DNA of 31,804 nt from JBGVMW01 sp045125095 (GTDB lineage: Bacteria; Bacillota; Clostridia; Lachnospirales; Lachnospiraceae), in NCBI GenBank assembly GCA_045125095.1, contig JBGVMW010000121.1:1-31804 (forward strand), given 5' to 3'. The number at the start of each line of letters is the position of its first letter. Position 1 is the stretch's first letter. This document shows positions 15,285 through 24,038 of the stretch, piece after piece. Below the pieces are notes generated by a model. The model was not told where the DNA came from and did no database searches. It saw only the letters and a list, made by a program, of their open reading frames with translations. The translations under genes were made by a program, and so were the position numbers.

Positions 15285-16860
15285 TATTTTCCAGCAATCC
15301 TTTATCTACCGTCCCAATCATTGTTTCGTACAAATCCAGTCCATAGCTGGTCATCTCCGGCTCAGACACTTTAATCCGGTAGGTACGTTCTCCATTTCCT
15401 TTCCGTTCTGCCGACAAGAAAATAGCATGTTCTAACTGCTCCTCATAGCATGCCTTCGCATACTCCAACAAGTGAGTTACCGTCAACACACGCACACCGG
15501 ATTCATACAATGCCTTACTGATATCCCATGCAATTACAGAACCTTCCTTTTCCGTTGTAGTTGCAAAAGATTCATTGAGAAATAATATAGAATCCTCCGT
15601 GATATTTTGCATAATGGTATCCATACGTTGCAATTCTTCAACCAAGCGCCCGGAATTCATAGCACTGTCTTCACGTCTTGTAAAATGCGTAAAAATGTTG
15701 TGGTACAAGCCACTTTTAAACTGCGATGCTGTCACAAACAATCCTGCCTGCATAAACATCTGGGCAATACCAATGCTTCTCAGGTATGTGGACTTACCAC
15801 CTTGATTAGCACCTGTCACCACCAATAACCACTTGTCCATACTGTCTAAATCATTTTCTATTGGGTTACTCTCTGTATGAAGACAAAGACTTAATTCTGT
15901 CAGCTTTTCAAAATACAAATCCTTCCGCGCCACAACCTCCGGAAAACATACCGTCACACCATAGCTGTGCAAACAACGGTATAACCATGCACCGCAGGTA
16001 TAGAATGCCGACTGAAATCGCAAACGTTTAAAGAACTCCTCTTTGTCTGCCAGAAACCCATCAAAGTAATGTAACACATAGGAAACTGCCGCATCCCGCA
16101 ATTTTCCCGCATCATCTATCATTTCCTCTCCGGAAAGTTTTCTGGTATTTGGTGAGAAAAAGGTCTTCAGTTTATTTAACTGATTAAGTGGATTCTCTTT
16201 CTTGCCAATTTCCTTAATATACAGATTCGTCTGTTTTAATCCATTTCCCAAGGTAGAGCCTAATACCAATGTTCTACCATTCAGAATCCCTTCCATGTCA
16301 TCCATAATTTTACGGTAATCTTCAATAAATTGCCCATGATACTCCTTGTGAAAATCCTGCACAAATGCTTTCATTTCATCGGAAACCAGATTCGCCTCGT
16401 GTTTATTTAATACCTCATGCAATTCATCTAACCGGAGCCCAATCTGCTTCAGATACATGAGCGCACTCATCACTGCTGCTCCACGGTAACCACCACTTGA
16501 AGCTGCCTTTCGTGCTTTAATATCATCTTTCCGTTTATCAATATCGCTTACCGCTTCTTTGGCTATCCGGTACAATTCTTCAAACAACTCCGGCTGCTTC
16601 ATGGCATCACGCATAAATCCCTGACGATAACAGACTTCCTCCGGCGTCTCTAATGGCACCATAAGAACCCTCTGAAATACGTTTTCCAGATACGTGTCCT
16701 TATCTGCCATTTTAGGCTTTATTTCTTCTGTTCGTTTTCTTTCCTCTTCTAACTTTTTGCGAATCACTTCTAAGTTAAAATCTTTTACAATATCATCTTT
16801 ATCAAGATAACCGTTTGTCCGCAAATCCTCACGGTCACGGTACAACATATTTACTCTCAT
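15271..16860 (-). CDS. MutS-like P-loop ATPase, second of an adjacent pair
   Basis: This 529-residue protein has the core, lever and ATPase regions of MutS but lacks the N-terminal mismatch-recognition and connector domains, and has no Smr endonuclease tail. Walker A is GANQGGKST (Lys356). The MutS-type signature segment follows (DSAMNSGRLVEEL, ~398-410), then Walker B ILFLNES (Asn429-Glu430) and the H-loop THLLEYA. The usual MutS Walker B is LLDE, so Asp is replaced by Asn. It lies 26 nt downstream of a similar 516-residue protein, which suggests a heterodimer. Direct mismatch repair is unlikely without the recognition domain; a role in branched DNA, recombination or RNA/ribosome surveillance (as in MutS2) is possible but unproven. 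Confidence 0.8.
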   Translation of the reverse strand: MRVNMLYRDREDLRTNGYLDKDDIVKDFNLEVIRKKLEEERKRTEEIKPKMADKDTYLENVFQRVLMVPLETPEEVCYRQGFMRDAMKQPELFEELYRIAKEAVSDIDKRKDDIKARKAASSGGYRGAAVMSALMYLKQIGLRLDELHEVLNKHEANLVSDEMKAFVQDFHKEYHGQFIEDYRKIMDDMEGILNGRTLVLGSTLGNGLKQTNLYIKEIGKKENPLNQLNKLKTFFSPNTRKLSGEEMIDDAGKLRDAAVSYVLHYFDGFLADKEEFFKRLRFQSAFYTCGAWLYRCLHSYGVTVCFPEVVARKDLYFEKLTELSLCLHTESNPIENDLDSMDKWLLVVTGANQGGKSTYLRSIGIAQMFMQAGLFVTASQFKSGLYHNIFTHFTRREDSAMNSGRLVEELQRMDTIMQNITEDSILFLNESFATTTEKEGSVIAWDISKALYESGVRVLTVTHLLEYAKACYEEQLEHAIFLSAERKGNGERTYRIKVSEPEMTSYGLDLYETMIGTVDKGLLENISGG

Positions 16861-16886
16861 TTTAACCTCTTTTGCTGTCTTACCTT

Positions 16887-18437
16887 CTACACGCCCTGTA
16901 ATCCATTGCGTTGCAACCGTTCTTTCAATAGTGGGTATGTGAGATGAAACCTCTCCGCCATGTCACCAGCATATCCTACCCCCTCCGCTTCCTTTCTGAC
17001 AATGCGGTAGGTACGTTTATGATAATCCGCCTCCGATGCAGTTGCTACCAGACTGACAATGGCATCATTTCCCTCTGCTAACTCACGAATATGAGTCACA
17101 TAGATTCCCATACAATTATTTTCAATAAAATGGTTCATTACATTTTTACCCATAATATAAGAATCGTATGTAGCTGCCGTTGTAAACAATTCATTCAAAA
17201 TGACAAATTGATTCTTGTCAGCCTCGTGCATCATCGGTGCCAATCGTGTCAGCTCTTCTTTCAGCTTACCACGACCGGTTTCTACACTTTCTTCTACAGA
17301 AAAATGAGTAATGATGCCATCCATATACGGCACAATTGCCATCCGGGCAGGAACCTCCAGACCCATCATGGAAAAATACATCAACTGGCCCATACTGCGT
17401 GCAAATGTGGTCTTACCACCCTGGTTCGGTCCGGTAACTACAAAGAAACGTTCTCCATCCTTCAGGTATACATCATTAGAAATAACCTTTCGTCCCTTTT
17501 TTGCCCCCTTAAAAGCAAGTGCAAGGTCATAGACACCATTTACCTTCCATTCCCGTTCTTCTACCAGAACAGGCTTTGCAAAACAACATCCATAGCTTTC
17601 CATCTCTTTCTGAAAATCAAGATAGGAAAGATAAAACTGCACTTCTTCCTCGAACCGCACTAAGGTATCATCCAAAGCCTTTTTAGCTACTTCAAAAAAA
17701 TTATGCATTGCCTTAAACCGTTCTGGAATTATCTTGTTCATCATATCCAGAATCTCACATTCTAATGCACTTAATTCCAGCTTATTATGAAATGGAGATT
17801 CCATGTAGTGTGAACTATATTCTTCCCATTGTGCAGGAAAAAGCGTTTGCAGACAAGCATTATAATCTGTATTTTTATCTTCTCTCATAGCAATGGATAT
17901 CTGGCTACCAGATAACGTAAGCTCCAATTGTATGTTCTGAAATAAATCTCTTATCTTGGCAGTCTCTGCCTTCCACTGTTTGAAATCCTCTTTTTTTTCG
18001 ATTTCGGCCATATAGGCAGACAGCATTAGCAGTCCTTCAGACTGTATTTTGTTTCTTTCAAGTGCTGCAAGCAGCCCTTCCCATGCTTCTAAATAACAAA
18101 CTGCACCATTTAAGGTCCACATTTCCTTTTGAACTTGAAATTCCACTGCTTCACTATAAGAAAAATAGCTTCTTGCCTGATACATATTTTTTGTAAACAA
18201 CCGGATACCTTCAAACAAAGAATCCTTCTTTAAATCTGCCATCACTTCGCTACGATATCGAATATCCTCTTTCGTATCCGGAAATACATAAAAAAGTTTT
18301 TTTACTTCGTAGCCTTTTGCCCGATTCTGAAATTCATCAATTAACCGGTTCAGATTCAAATCCACAAAAAATGCTGGTTGCTCCTCCGATATGTCCTTTC
18401 TGTTGCCGTTCCTGTTTAGTATGCTTATAAATTTCAT
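16887..18437 (-). CDS. MutS-like P-loop ATPase, first of an adjacent pair
   Basis: The 516-residue paralogue of the downstream gene has a long helical N-terminal half (core/lever, ~1-310) and a C-terminal ATPase. Walker A is GPNQGGKTT (Lys342), the signature region SVEESVETGRGKLKEELTRL (~380-399), Walker B FVILNEL (Asn415-Glu416) and an H-loop THIREL. As in its partner, the Walker B Asp is Asn. The N-terminal domains are not alike between the two proteins, which fits an asymmetric dimer. It follows the flavin-reductase-like gene by 33 nt with no terminator. It has only a weak ribosome binding site (GTGAGC). Confidence 0.8.
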   Translation of the reverse strand: MKFISILNRNGNRKDISEEQPAFFVDLNLNRLIDEFQNRAKGYEVKKLFYVFPDTKEDIRYRSEVMADLKKDSLFEGIRLFTKNMYQARSYFSYSEAVEFQVQKEMWTLNGAVCYLEAWEGLLAALERNKIQSEGLLMLSAYMAEIEKKEDFKQWKAETAKIRDLFQNIQLELTLSGSQISIAMREDKNTDYNACLQTLFPAQWEEYSSHYMESPFHNKLELSALECEILDMMNKIIPERFKAMHNFFEVAKKALDDTLVRFEEEVQFYLSYLDFQKEMESYGCCFAKPVLVEEREWKVNGVYDLALAFKGAKKGRKVISNDVYLKDGERFFVVTGPNQGGKTTFARSMGQLMYFSMMGLEVPARMAIVPYMDGIITHFSVEESVETGRGKLKEELTRLAPMMHEADKNQFVILNELFTTAATYDSYIMGKNVMNHFIENNCMGIYVTHIRELAEGNDAIVSLVATASEADYHKRTYRIVRKEAEGVGYAGDMAERFHLTYPLLKERLQRNGLQGV

Positions 18438-18470
18438 TGCTCACTCTTTCTGTTTACACACGCGTCTGTC

Positions 18471-18977
18471 TTATCTTGCTAAAAAATGTTCAATCTCTGC
18501 GATATACATATTATGATAATCCTTTGTGGAATACCACTGTCCCTCAATAGTATGATCAATAAAATCTTCCGGTTTCATTGGTGCCATAAACATTTTTCTG
18601 CAAATGAATACCATGTTGCCTTCGTCAATAAACGGTACGCCGTGGTCATAATCTACATGCAGTCTTGCATTGTTAATTTTGTCCTCATCACGTCCGGAAA
18701 CTGCCCCTAAATATTTCATTGCACTCTTATAATGCTCATCCATAAATGTCATAGAGAACCGTTCTGCCCCGTCAATGAATTCTTTTGTGTAACGGCTGTC
18801 TCTCACTACTACATAAGCTACATTTTTCCCCCACATTACACCTAAGCCACCCCAGGCTGCTGTCATGGTATTTACCTTACCGTCCTTTTCTGCTGTCAGC
18901 AGGAACCAGTCCTGACCGATTGCCTTGAATGGATTAATCTCCATAATATCACTTGTTATCTCCTGAAATGAATGCAT
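18471..18977 (-). CDS. Flavin reductase-like FMN-binding split-barrel protein
   Basis: The 168-residue protein matches the flavin reductase-like (split-barrel) family. Segments such as WFLLTAEKDGKVNTMTAAWGG, VAYVVVRDSRYTKEFID and FSMTFMDEHYKSAMKYLG correspond to the strands and FMN-contact loop, and GAVSGRDEDKI to the typical second loop. Members bind FMN and act as reductases or accessory flavoproteins in anaerobes. AGGAGG precedes the ATG. It lies 40 nt after a lipoprotein gene and 33 nt before the MutS-like pair on the same strand, so they may share a transcript without sharing a function. Confidence 0.8.
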   Translation of the reverse strand: MHSFQEITSDIMEINPFKAIGQDWFLLTAEKDGKVNTMTAAWGGLGVMWGKNVAYVVVRDSRYTKEFIDGAERFSMTFMDEHYKSAMKYLGAVSGRDEDKINNARLHVDYDHGVPFIDEGNMVFICRKMFMAPMKPEDFIDHTIEGQWYSTKDYHNMYIAEIEHFLAR

Positions 18978-19017
18978 ATTACTTCCTCCTTACTTTTATT
19001 TATGATAACATTTATTA

Positions 19018-19590
19018 TTATTCAAAATAAGAATCTATGATATCGACTGCTTTCTGTGTCTGCGCTTTTGCCTCTGTCAGAATTGCATCATCTCCCTGCT
19101 CCTGTATTTCCATGGAAATTGTTCCAAGGCAGACAAAGAATACATAATTGCCATGTCTTACTACTTGTGAACCCTGAACTTTCACTGCATTTGCCGGATA
19201 CATCATAGTATCATTAATCTGTGCATCACGGTATGCATGCAATGCAGTTTCTACTGCATCTGCCTGACCTTCTTTGGCTTTTACTGCCACAAATGTATCA
19301 ATATGCACACTCACAGCCGGCATCTCTGCAATGATCTCCTCATACATATCTGTAGTTAAGCCCAGCATATCTTTTATATATGTCTCATCTAATGGCATAT
19401 TTGGTATATAGTCTTCGCCATATGCATTCTTCACCTTCTGGTGAAGCTCTGTCATGTTGATTTCTTTTACCTGCTCCTGCTTTGTTCCATTTGTATTTTC
19501 TTTTGAGCCACCACATGCTGTCATGGACACTGCAAGCATAGCTGCCATAATGATAGATATAATTTTTTTAGATGTTGTTGTATGTTTCAT
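19018..19590 (-). CDS. DUF4358-type lipoprotein
   Basis: The 190-residue protein has a lipoprotein signal with lipobox MTAC (Cys26). The mature domain has the features of DUF4358 proteins of Firmicutes, such as the segments DMLGLTTDMYEEII and SVHIDTFVAVKAKEGQADAVE. It is probably anchored on the outer face of the membrane. The function is unknown. The upstream region carries TGTAGCATA twice (19651 and 19701), 50 bp apart, but no convincing promoter. Confidence 0.75.
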   Translation of the reverse strand: MKHTTTSKKIISIIMAAMLAVSMTACGGSKENTNGTKQEQVKEINMTELHQKVKNAYGEDYIPNMPLDETYIKDMLGLTTDMYEEIIAEMPAVSVHIDTFVAVKAKEGQADAVETALHAYRDAQINDTMMYPANAVKVQGSQVVRHGNYVFFVCLGTISMEIQEQGDDAILTEAKAQTQKAVDIIDSYFE

Positions 19591-19812
19591 TGTTTGATTC
19601 CTTCCTACTATATATATTTATATTAAGCTTAGTTATATGCAAAAAAACAGTGTAGCATACATTTTCTTAGTTTTTTTGCATTCATCCTGTAATTATTTAT
19701 TGTAGCATATCCAGTTTGTTTTTTCTACTCCTCTTTCGTTCTTAATTGTATACAATTTTGTGACTCAGTGACATTGATTCTGAATCGTTACACAATTTCT
19801 AAATTCTGCTTG

Positions 19813-19841
19813 TTGTGTGGGGTATGGGAAAATGATATAAT
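19813..19841 (+). promoter_or_regulatory. Promoter of the NusG-II gene
   Basis: -35 TTGTGT (19813-19818) and -10 TATAAT (19836-19841) are 17 nt apart. The resulting ~100-nt leader contains repeat copy D (19857-19912). Confidence 0.65.
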
Positions 19842-19856
19842 AATGAGATAATTATT

Positions 19857-19912
19857 GTGCTAGTACATCGTGAATACACCAGTTATTTCATGGACAATGT
19901 ACGAGTATACTG
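19857..19912. repeat. TATACYAG-family repeat, copy D, in the NusG-II leader
   Basis: CCAGTTATTTCATG here matches copies B and E. Flanking arms GCTAGTACAT and ATGTACGAGT can pair at 8 of 10 positions, so the leader RNA can fold into a hairpin. The rest of the 360-nt gap from 19591 contains two promoter regions and no additional gene. Confidence 0.5.
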
Positions 19913-19950
19913 ATCTTTTATTATATGGTAAGAAAAAACGAGGGAAATCT

Positions 19951-20361
19951 ATGAAGAACGAAAACGAAACGAACACCCGCGCACAGATGCGCGCTGGATT
20001 GGTAATTATTTTTATTGCATTGCTTGCGGTAGCGTGCCTTCTTTTTCTGTTTCTGAATGGACAAAAACAAAGGGGACATATTGCCGTTATTTATCAAAAT
20101 GGTGAAGTGGCGGAAAAAATTGACTTGAATGCTGTGACTTCCGCTTATGATTTACGTTTTGAAAATGAACAGGGGCATTATAATGTGGTTCATGTGGAGC
20201 ATGGTAGTATCTCCATCACAGAAGCAAGCTGCCCGGATAATTTGTGCGTTCATATGGGCAAGGTTAGAAATAGTAACTTACCTATCACCTGTCTGCCAAA
20301 TAAGTTAGTGGTACAGATTGAGGACGAAAAAGCAAGCGAAATGGATGCAGTCAGCTATTGA
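19951..20361 (+). CDS. NusG domain II-containing membrane protein
   Basis: The 137-residue protein has one transmembrane helix (residues ~15-36) and an extracytoplasmic NusG-domain-II fold with the family's Cys pattern: SCPDNLCVHMGKV and ITCLPNKLVV. Such proteins occur in Clostridia near flavin and quinone/Rnf-type genes, but no Rnf or ApbE gene is present here. I start at ATG 19951, which has GAGGG seven nt upstream; the earlier in-frame ATGs lie inside the repeat-bearing leader. A 185-bp palindrome and an ECF transporter gene follow. Confidence 0.85.
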   Translation: MKNENETNTRAQMRAGLVIIFIALLAVACLLFLFLNGQKQRGHIAVIYQNGEVAEKIDLNAVTSAYDLRFENEQGHYNVVHVEHGSISITEASCPDNLCVHMGKVRNSNLPITCLPNKLVVQIEDEKASEMDAVSY

Positions 20362-20408
20362 ATCTCAAGCTATTCACTAGGTAATTGCGAAACGCCAACA
20401 AGGTAGTG

Positions 20409-20593
20409 AATTGTCAGAATTGTTTGTGACAGATGGCTGTTTGCTACATAGTCTATATGTGACCCTCTGAAAACGTCGGCACTTAGGCTGTGTATTTTAC
20501 AGCCTTAGTGTCCGCTACGTTTGAAGGGAGCGAGAGCACGTCAAATATAGACTATGTAGTAAGCAGCTATTTGCACAAACAATTCTGACAATT
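20409..20593. repeat. 185-bp imperfect palindrome between NusG-II and ECF genes
   Basis: The outer arms 20409-20462 and 20541-20593 are complementary at most positions, including AATTGTCAGAATTGTTTGTG at the outside and TACATAGTCTATAT at the inside. The centre folds again: CACTTAGGCTGT with ACAGCCTTAGTG (20480-20510). There is no ORF and no strong T-tract. It occupies nearly all of the 295-nt gap and would form a very long hairpin in RNA. It may be a MITE-like element or an RNA processing or attenuation structure. Confidence 0.75.
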
Positions 20594-20656
20594 TGCGGAT
20601 GGTCTTCACTTTCCCAAATGCCTATAACATTTTAAAACAAAAAGGAGCGATTTAAT

Positions 20657-21265
20657 ATGAACGAAAAACGTCGTATCAATACCACTTTTCTAACAGAAAT
20701 GGGATTATTGATTGCCCTGATTTTACTTCTGGCATTTACGCCTCTTGGATATATTAAAACATTAGGGCTTGAAATTACACTGATTGTAGTGCCCGTAGCT
20801 GTTGGTGCTGTTGTATTAGGACCTGCTGCCGGTGCTTTACTTGGATTTATTTTTGGATTAACCAGTTTTATCCAGTGTTTTGGTATGAGTGCTTTTGGAA
20901 CCGTTCTTCTTGGCATCAATCCAATCGGCACTTTTATTACCTGCATAGTTGCCCGCACACTTATGGGATGGCTTACCGGACTGATTTTTCAAGGGCTAAG
21001 GAAATTAAAATGGAACACTATTGCTACTTATATCGCCAATTTGTGCTGTCCATTACTCAATACACTGTTTTTTATGAGCTGTATTGTTATTTTCTTTTAT
21101 AACACAGACTATATTCAGGGATTTGCCCAGGCATTAGGTGCGACAAATCCATTTACATTTGTTCTGTTGTTCGTCGGTGTCAACGGACTGGTTGAGGCCG
21201 TTCTGTGTTTCATCGTAGGAAGTGCTATTTCTAAAGCATTGCTACATTTTGCAAACAGAAACTAG
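20657..21265 (+). CDS. ECF transporter S component, probably pantothenate (PanT-like)
   Basis: The 202-residue membrane protein has about six helices. It has the S-component layout: a basic start (NEKRRINTTFLTEMGLLIAL), a Gly/Ala-rich second and third helix region (GAVVLGPAAGALLGFIFGL) and a C-terminal helix ending in a short tail. S components bind a vitamin and work with a shared ECF energising module, which is not in this window. The substrate is inferred from the pantothenate kinase gene at 21511-22335, encoded convergently 245 nt away. GGAG lies before the ATG. Other vitamins remain possible. Confidence 0.75.
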   Translation: MNEKRRINTTFLTEMGLLIALILLLAFTPLGYIKTLGLEITLIVVPVAVGAVVLGPAAGALLGFIFGLTSFIQCFGMSAFGTVLLGINPIGTFITCIVARTLMGWLTGLIFQGLRKLKWNTIATYIANLCCPLLNTLFFMSCIVIFFYNTDYIQGFAQALGATNPFTFVLLFVGVNGLVEAVLCFIVGSAISKALLHFANRN

Positions 21266-21274
21266 TATATATTT

Positions 21275-21317
21275 TGGCTGTTTCATATCATTTCGATACA
21301 AAACAGCCATTTATTTT
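21275..21317 (+). terminator. Intrinsic terminator of the ECF S-component gene
   Basis: TGGCTGTTT (21275-21283) pairs with AAACAGCCA (21301-21309), followed by TTTATTTT. Confidence 0.7.
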
Positions 21318-21360
21318 ATATCAGAAAATTACAACATTTTATTATATAACGCTCAAAATT

Positions 21361-21508
21361 TACTAGTACATCATACATGAAATAACTGGTATATAAAAAG
21401 CAATGCGCACGAATTTAAAGGAAGGTGCTCTGCGTGCCAAATCCGGTGCAGCAAAGCGTGCAAGCATAATAATTAGCTCAATTCACGAGAGCGTGCTTGC
21501 GCGCTTTG
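21361..21508. repeat. Composite intergenic repeat, copy E
   Basis: Three modules lie in a row. 21361-21398 is the TATACCAG core (GAAATAACTGGTATATAAAAA). 21395-21438 resembles the reverse complement of 193-240. 21439-21508 matches the reverse complement of 14759-14828 at about 59 of 70 positions. On the minus strand a bulged stem (GCAC/GTGC with flanking GC/GC and GCA/TGC) followed by TTTTT at 21396-21400 can terminate the pantothenate kinase transcript. Confidence 0.65.
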
Positions 21509-21510
21509 TT

Positions 21511-22335
21511 TTATAACAAAGGCATTCCTTCCACACAGGCTCCAATTGCAACTGCATAGGAGGCATGTTCCGGTACCTTGAAATCAATATGGTACAATTC
21601 TCCCACTCTACTGCAATCGTAACCAGTCTGTGACAAAGAAGTCATACCTCCTATTAATATCACATTTTTCTTATTTACATTCTGGCAACAAAAAAATGCC
21701 ATAACTGCAATATTCTGACTTATCATATTCAACAGACTTCTTGCCACGTCTGCCGATGTTGTCTTGTCTGTCACTTTTGCAAAATGTGCCGCAGTAGCAT
21801 CCTCTGGCAGAAAAGAAACATTCTCTTTTGTAACATCCACCATACACAGATCTACATTACACATGTCACCAGCTTCTGCCATGTGCGAAATACTTTGGGA
21901 ATTATCTTCATTAAGTAACAGTTTTCCCAATCCAACTAAGGTTCCTCCGCCTAAACAGCTTCCTCCTAAATGTGTATACTGATTTCCTTCTGCGTTTACA
22001 AATGCTGTTCCAGTCCCTATACTAACGACAAGACCACTGTCCACACCCGCAAGCTGAAGTCCACCGGCACCAATAGCCTTTATTTCATCTACCTTACAGA
22101 CCGGATATCCTGCCAGACTGTCTTTCTCAAAAAAAGATGCGCCAACTCCTGTCAAAAAACATCCCTTACAATTCTCGTTATTCATTCCTAATTCTATCGA
22201 CAGCTTATCTATCATCCACTCCAACATTGGCTGATCTTCTTTTTCTAATCGTTTTGTTATAATCACCTTATATGCTTCATCAATGACAGCCAGCTTCGTG
22301 GTAGAAGTGCCAATATCAATTCCTATTGCGTACAT
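21511..22335 (-). CDS. coaW: Type II pantothenate kinase
   Basis: The 274-residue kinase is of the ASKHA fold. It has the phosphate-1 loop IDIGTSTTKLA (residues ~6-16), phosphate-2 VVSIGTGTAFV and adenosine motif LIGGMTSLSQ. It also shows GGTLVGLGKLLL, typical of the CoaW/PanK-II family that phosphorylates pantothenate as the first step of CoA synthesis and resists feedback by CoA. The length matches Staphylococcus CoaW (about 267). It lies 56 nt downstream of the flotillin gene on the same strand without a terminator and may be partly read through from it. GGAGG precedes the ATG. Confidence 0.88.
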   Translation of the reverse strand: MYAIGIDIGTSTTKLAVIDEAYKVIITKRLEKEDQPMLEWMIDKLSIELGMNNENCKGCFLTGVGASFFEKDSLAGYPVCKVDEIKAIGAGGLQLAGVDSGLVVSIGTGTAFVNAEGNQYTHLGGSCLGGGTLVGLGKLLLNEDNSQSISHMAEAGDMCNVDLCMVDVTKENVSFLPEDATAAHFAKVTDKTTSADVARSLLNMISQNIAVMAFFCCQNVNKKNVILIGGMTSLSQTGYDCSRVGELYHIDFKVPEHASYAVAIGACVEGMPLL

Positions 22336-22391
22336 ATTTCCTCCTGATTGAAAGAATGACAGTCCTATTCCGAATCGTTACTGCAATTCCA

Positions 22392-24017
22392 TTAATTTTC
22401 TTCTTCCTTCAATGTCACTGCACTTTCAACAATTGTCTTAGCAGTTTCTGCCGGAATGGTAACACCCTCTAAACCTTTTACATCTACATTGATGTTCTTC
22501 GTCGTCTGACCTTCAAAGGTCTGTGCTTTCATAACCTCTGCCAAGTCAAAACCAATCACATCTTTCATGGAATCCATAATAGCTTTCATGGAACCTGTTG
22601 TCATACGAGCAACATCCACTGCACTTCCACCATCGCCATTGCCACCACCAATGATGGTAATATCACCAATCTTAGACATTGGCTCTGCAACAGCACCAAC
22701 GATTTCCGGAAGCTTTTCAATAACCATCTGCAACTTACCGGCTTCGTTCATCTTTGCCAACGCTTCTGCTTTACGCTCTAACGCCTCGGCTTCCGCGAGA
22801 CCTTTGGCTTTAATTGCATCCGCTTCCGCCTTACCTTGTGCTTCGATAATAGAAGCTTTTGCCTCACCTTCTAAGCGTAACTTTTCTGCTTCTGCCTGTG
22901 CATCCAATTTCTTACGTTCTGCGTCAGCTTCCGCTTTCTTAATTTCTTCAAATTTTCTGGCTTCTGCATCCAGACGCTGCTTTGCCAAATCCGCTTCCGC
23001 AGGTTTCACAACCATTTCCTGTAATTCTGCTTCTTTTCTCTCTGCTTTCTTCTTAGCAAGCTCGATATTTTTCTGCTCGGCAACAATCTGAATCTGTACC
23101 TGTGCCTCTGCAACCTCCTTTGCTCTCTGTTGCTTTAAGACTTCGGCATCCATCTCTGTATCTGTAACCTGTTTTGCCACAATATTTTCCTGAATCTTAT
23201 ATGCAGCATCAGATTCTGCTTTCTTTGTTTCCTGTTCTTTCTGGTATTCTAACAGCTTTAAGTTCTTATTCTTGTTTGCTTCCGCAATCTGTGTATCCGC
23301 TTCTAACTTTGCAGTCTCACCAATTTTTCTTGCTTCTGCTGTTTTAATTTCACGTTCTTTTGCTGCTTCTGCAGTCTGAATGTCACGCTCTTTTGCTGCC
23401 TGTGCTTCTGCAATAGCAGCCTGTGCCTTTACTTTTGCAATCTGCTCTTTACCTAATGCTTCAATATATCCGTCATTATCAGAAATATCATTGATGGTAA
23501 ATGATGTTAATTCCAATCCCATCTCTGCAAGCTGTGTACCCGCCACTTCCTGTACGGTACTTGCGAACTTTTCACGTCCATTGTAAATCTCTTCTACAGA
23601 CATACCGGACACAATTTCACGAAGCTTACCTTTACAGATTTCAGAAGCCTGTGTACGGATATTATCAACCGTTGTCTGCTCTTTTCCACAATGAAACTGC
23701 TGTACAGCAGTTAAAATGCTGCTTTCATCATTCTTAACTTTAATGACTACAACACCTTCTGCATTGATTGGAACACCTAAAGATGTCTTTGTCTGTTTAA
23801 TTTCCACTGGTATCATAACATTCTCCAGTGTAATAACATCCATTCTCTCTAATATTGGGATTAAAATAGTACCGCCTCCGGTTACTACCTTTGCCTTACC
23901 AACACCTACAATAACTGCTGCCTTGTCACTTGGAACCTTTTTCCATGTTGCCAGTATACAAATAATCACTAAAAAAACAATAGCAACAATCAGGATCGCG
24001 ATTTGAATTCCGTCCAT
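22392..24017 (-). CDS. floT: Flotillin (SPFH domain, FloT/YuaG-like)
   Basis: The 541-residue protein has an N-terminal membrane helix (~5-24), an SPFH/Band 7 domain (~30-200; GGGTILIPILERMDVITLE) and a long Ala/Glu/Lys-rich coiled coil (~210-440) with many EAQAKAE-type repeats. A C-terminal Gly-rich turn (IIGGGNGDGG) precedes the oligomerisation end. Bacterial flotillins scaffold membrane microdomains. It is 21 nt downstream of an NfeD-like gene, the conserved YuaF-YuaG arrangement. Confidence 0.93.
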   Translation of the reverse strand: MDGIQIAILIVAIVFLVIICILATWKKVPSDKAAVIVGVGKAKVVTGGGTILIPILERMDVITLENVMIPVEIKQTKTSLGVPINAEGVVVIKVKNDESSILTAVQQFHCGKEQTTVDNIRTQASEICKGKLREIVSGMSVEEIYNGREKFASTVQEVAGTQLAEMGLELTSFTINDISDNDGYIEALGKEQIAKVKAQAAIAEAQAAKERDIQTAEAAKEREIKTAEARKIGETAKLEADTQIAEANKNKNLKLLEYQKEQETKKAESDAAYKIQENIVAKQVTDTEMDAEVLKQQRAKEVAEAQVQIQIVAEQKNIELAKKKAERKEAELQEMVVKPAEADLAKQRLDAEARKFEEIKKAEADAERKKLDAQAEAEKLRLEGEAKASIIEAQGKAEADAIKAKGLAEAEALERKAEALAKMNEAGKLQMVIEKLPEIVGAVAEPMSKIGDITIIGGGNGDGGSAVDVARMTTGSMKAIMDSMKDVIGFDLAEVMKAQTFEGQTTKNINVDVKGLEGVTIPAETAKTIVESAVTLKEEEN

Positions 24018-24038
24018 TGTCTTACCTCCATTTTTGCT

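Noticed and set aside
19651..19709. Direct repeats TGTAGCATA 50 bp apart as an operator pair upstream of the DUF4358 gene
   Set aside because: They are only nine nt long in A+T-rich sequence, and no clear promoter anchors them.
22567..24006. Long plus-strand ORFs opposite the flotillin gene
   Set aside because: They are shadows created by the Ala/Glu/Lys-rich codon pattern of the flotillin coiled coil.
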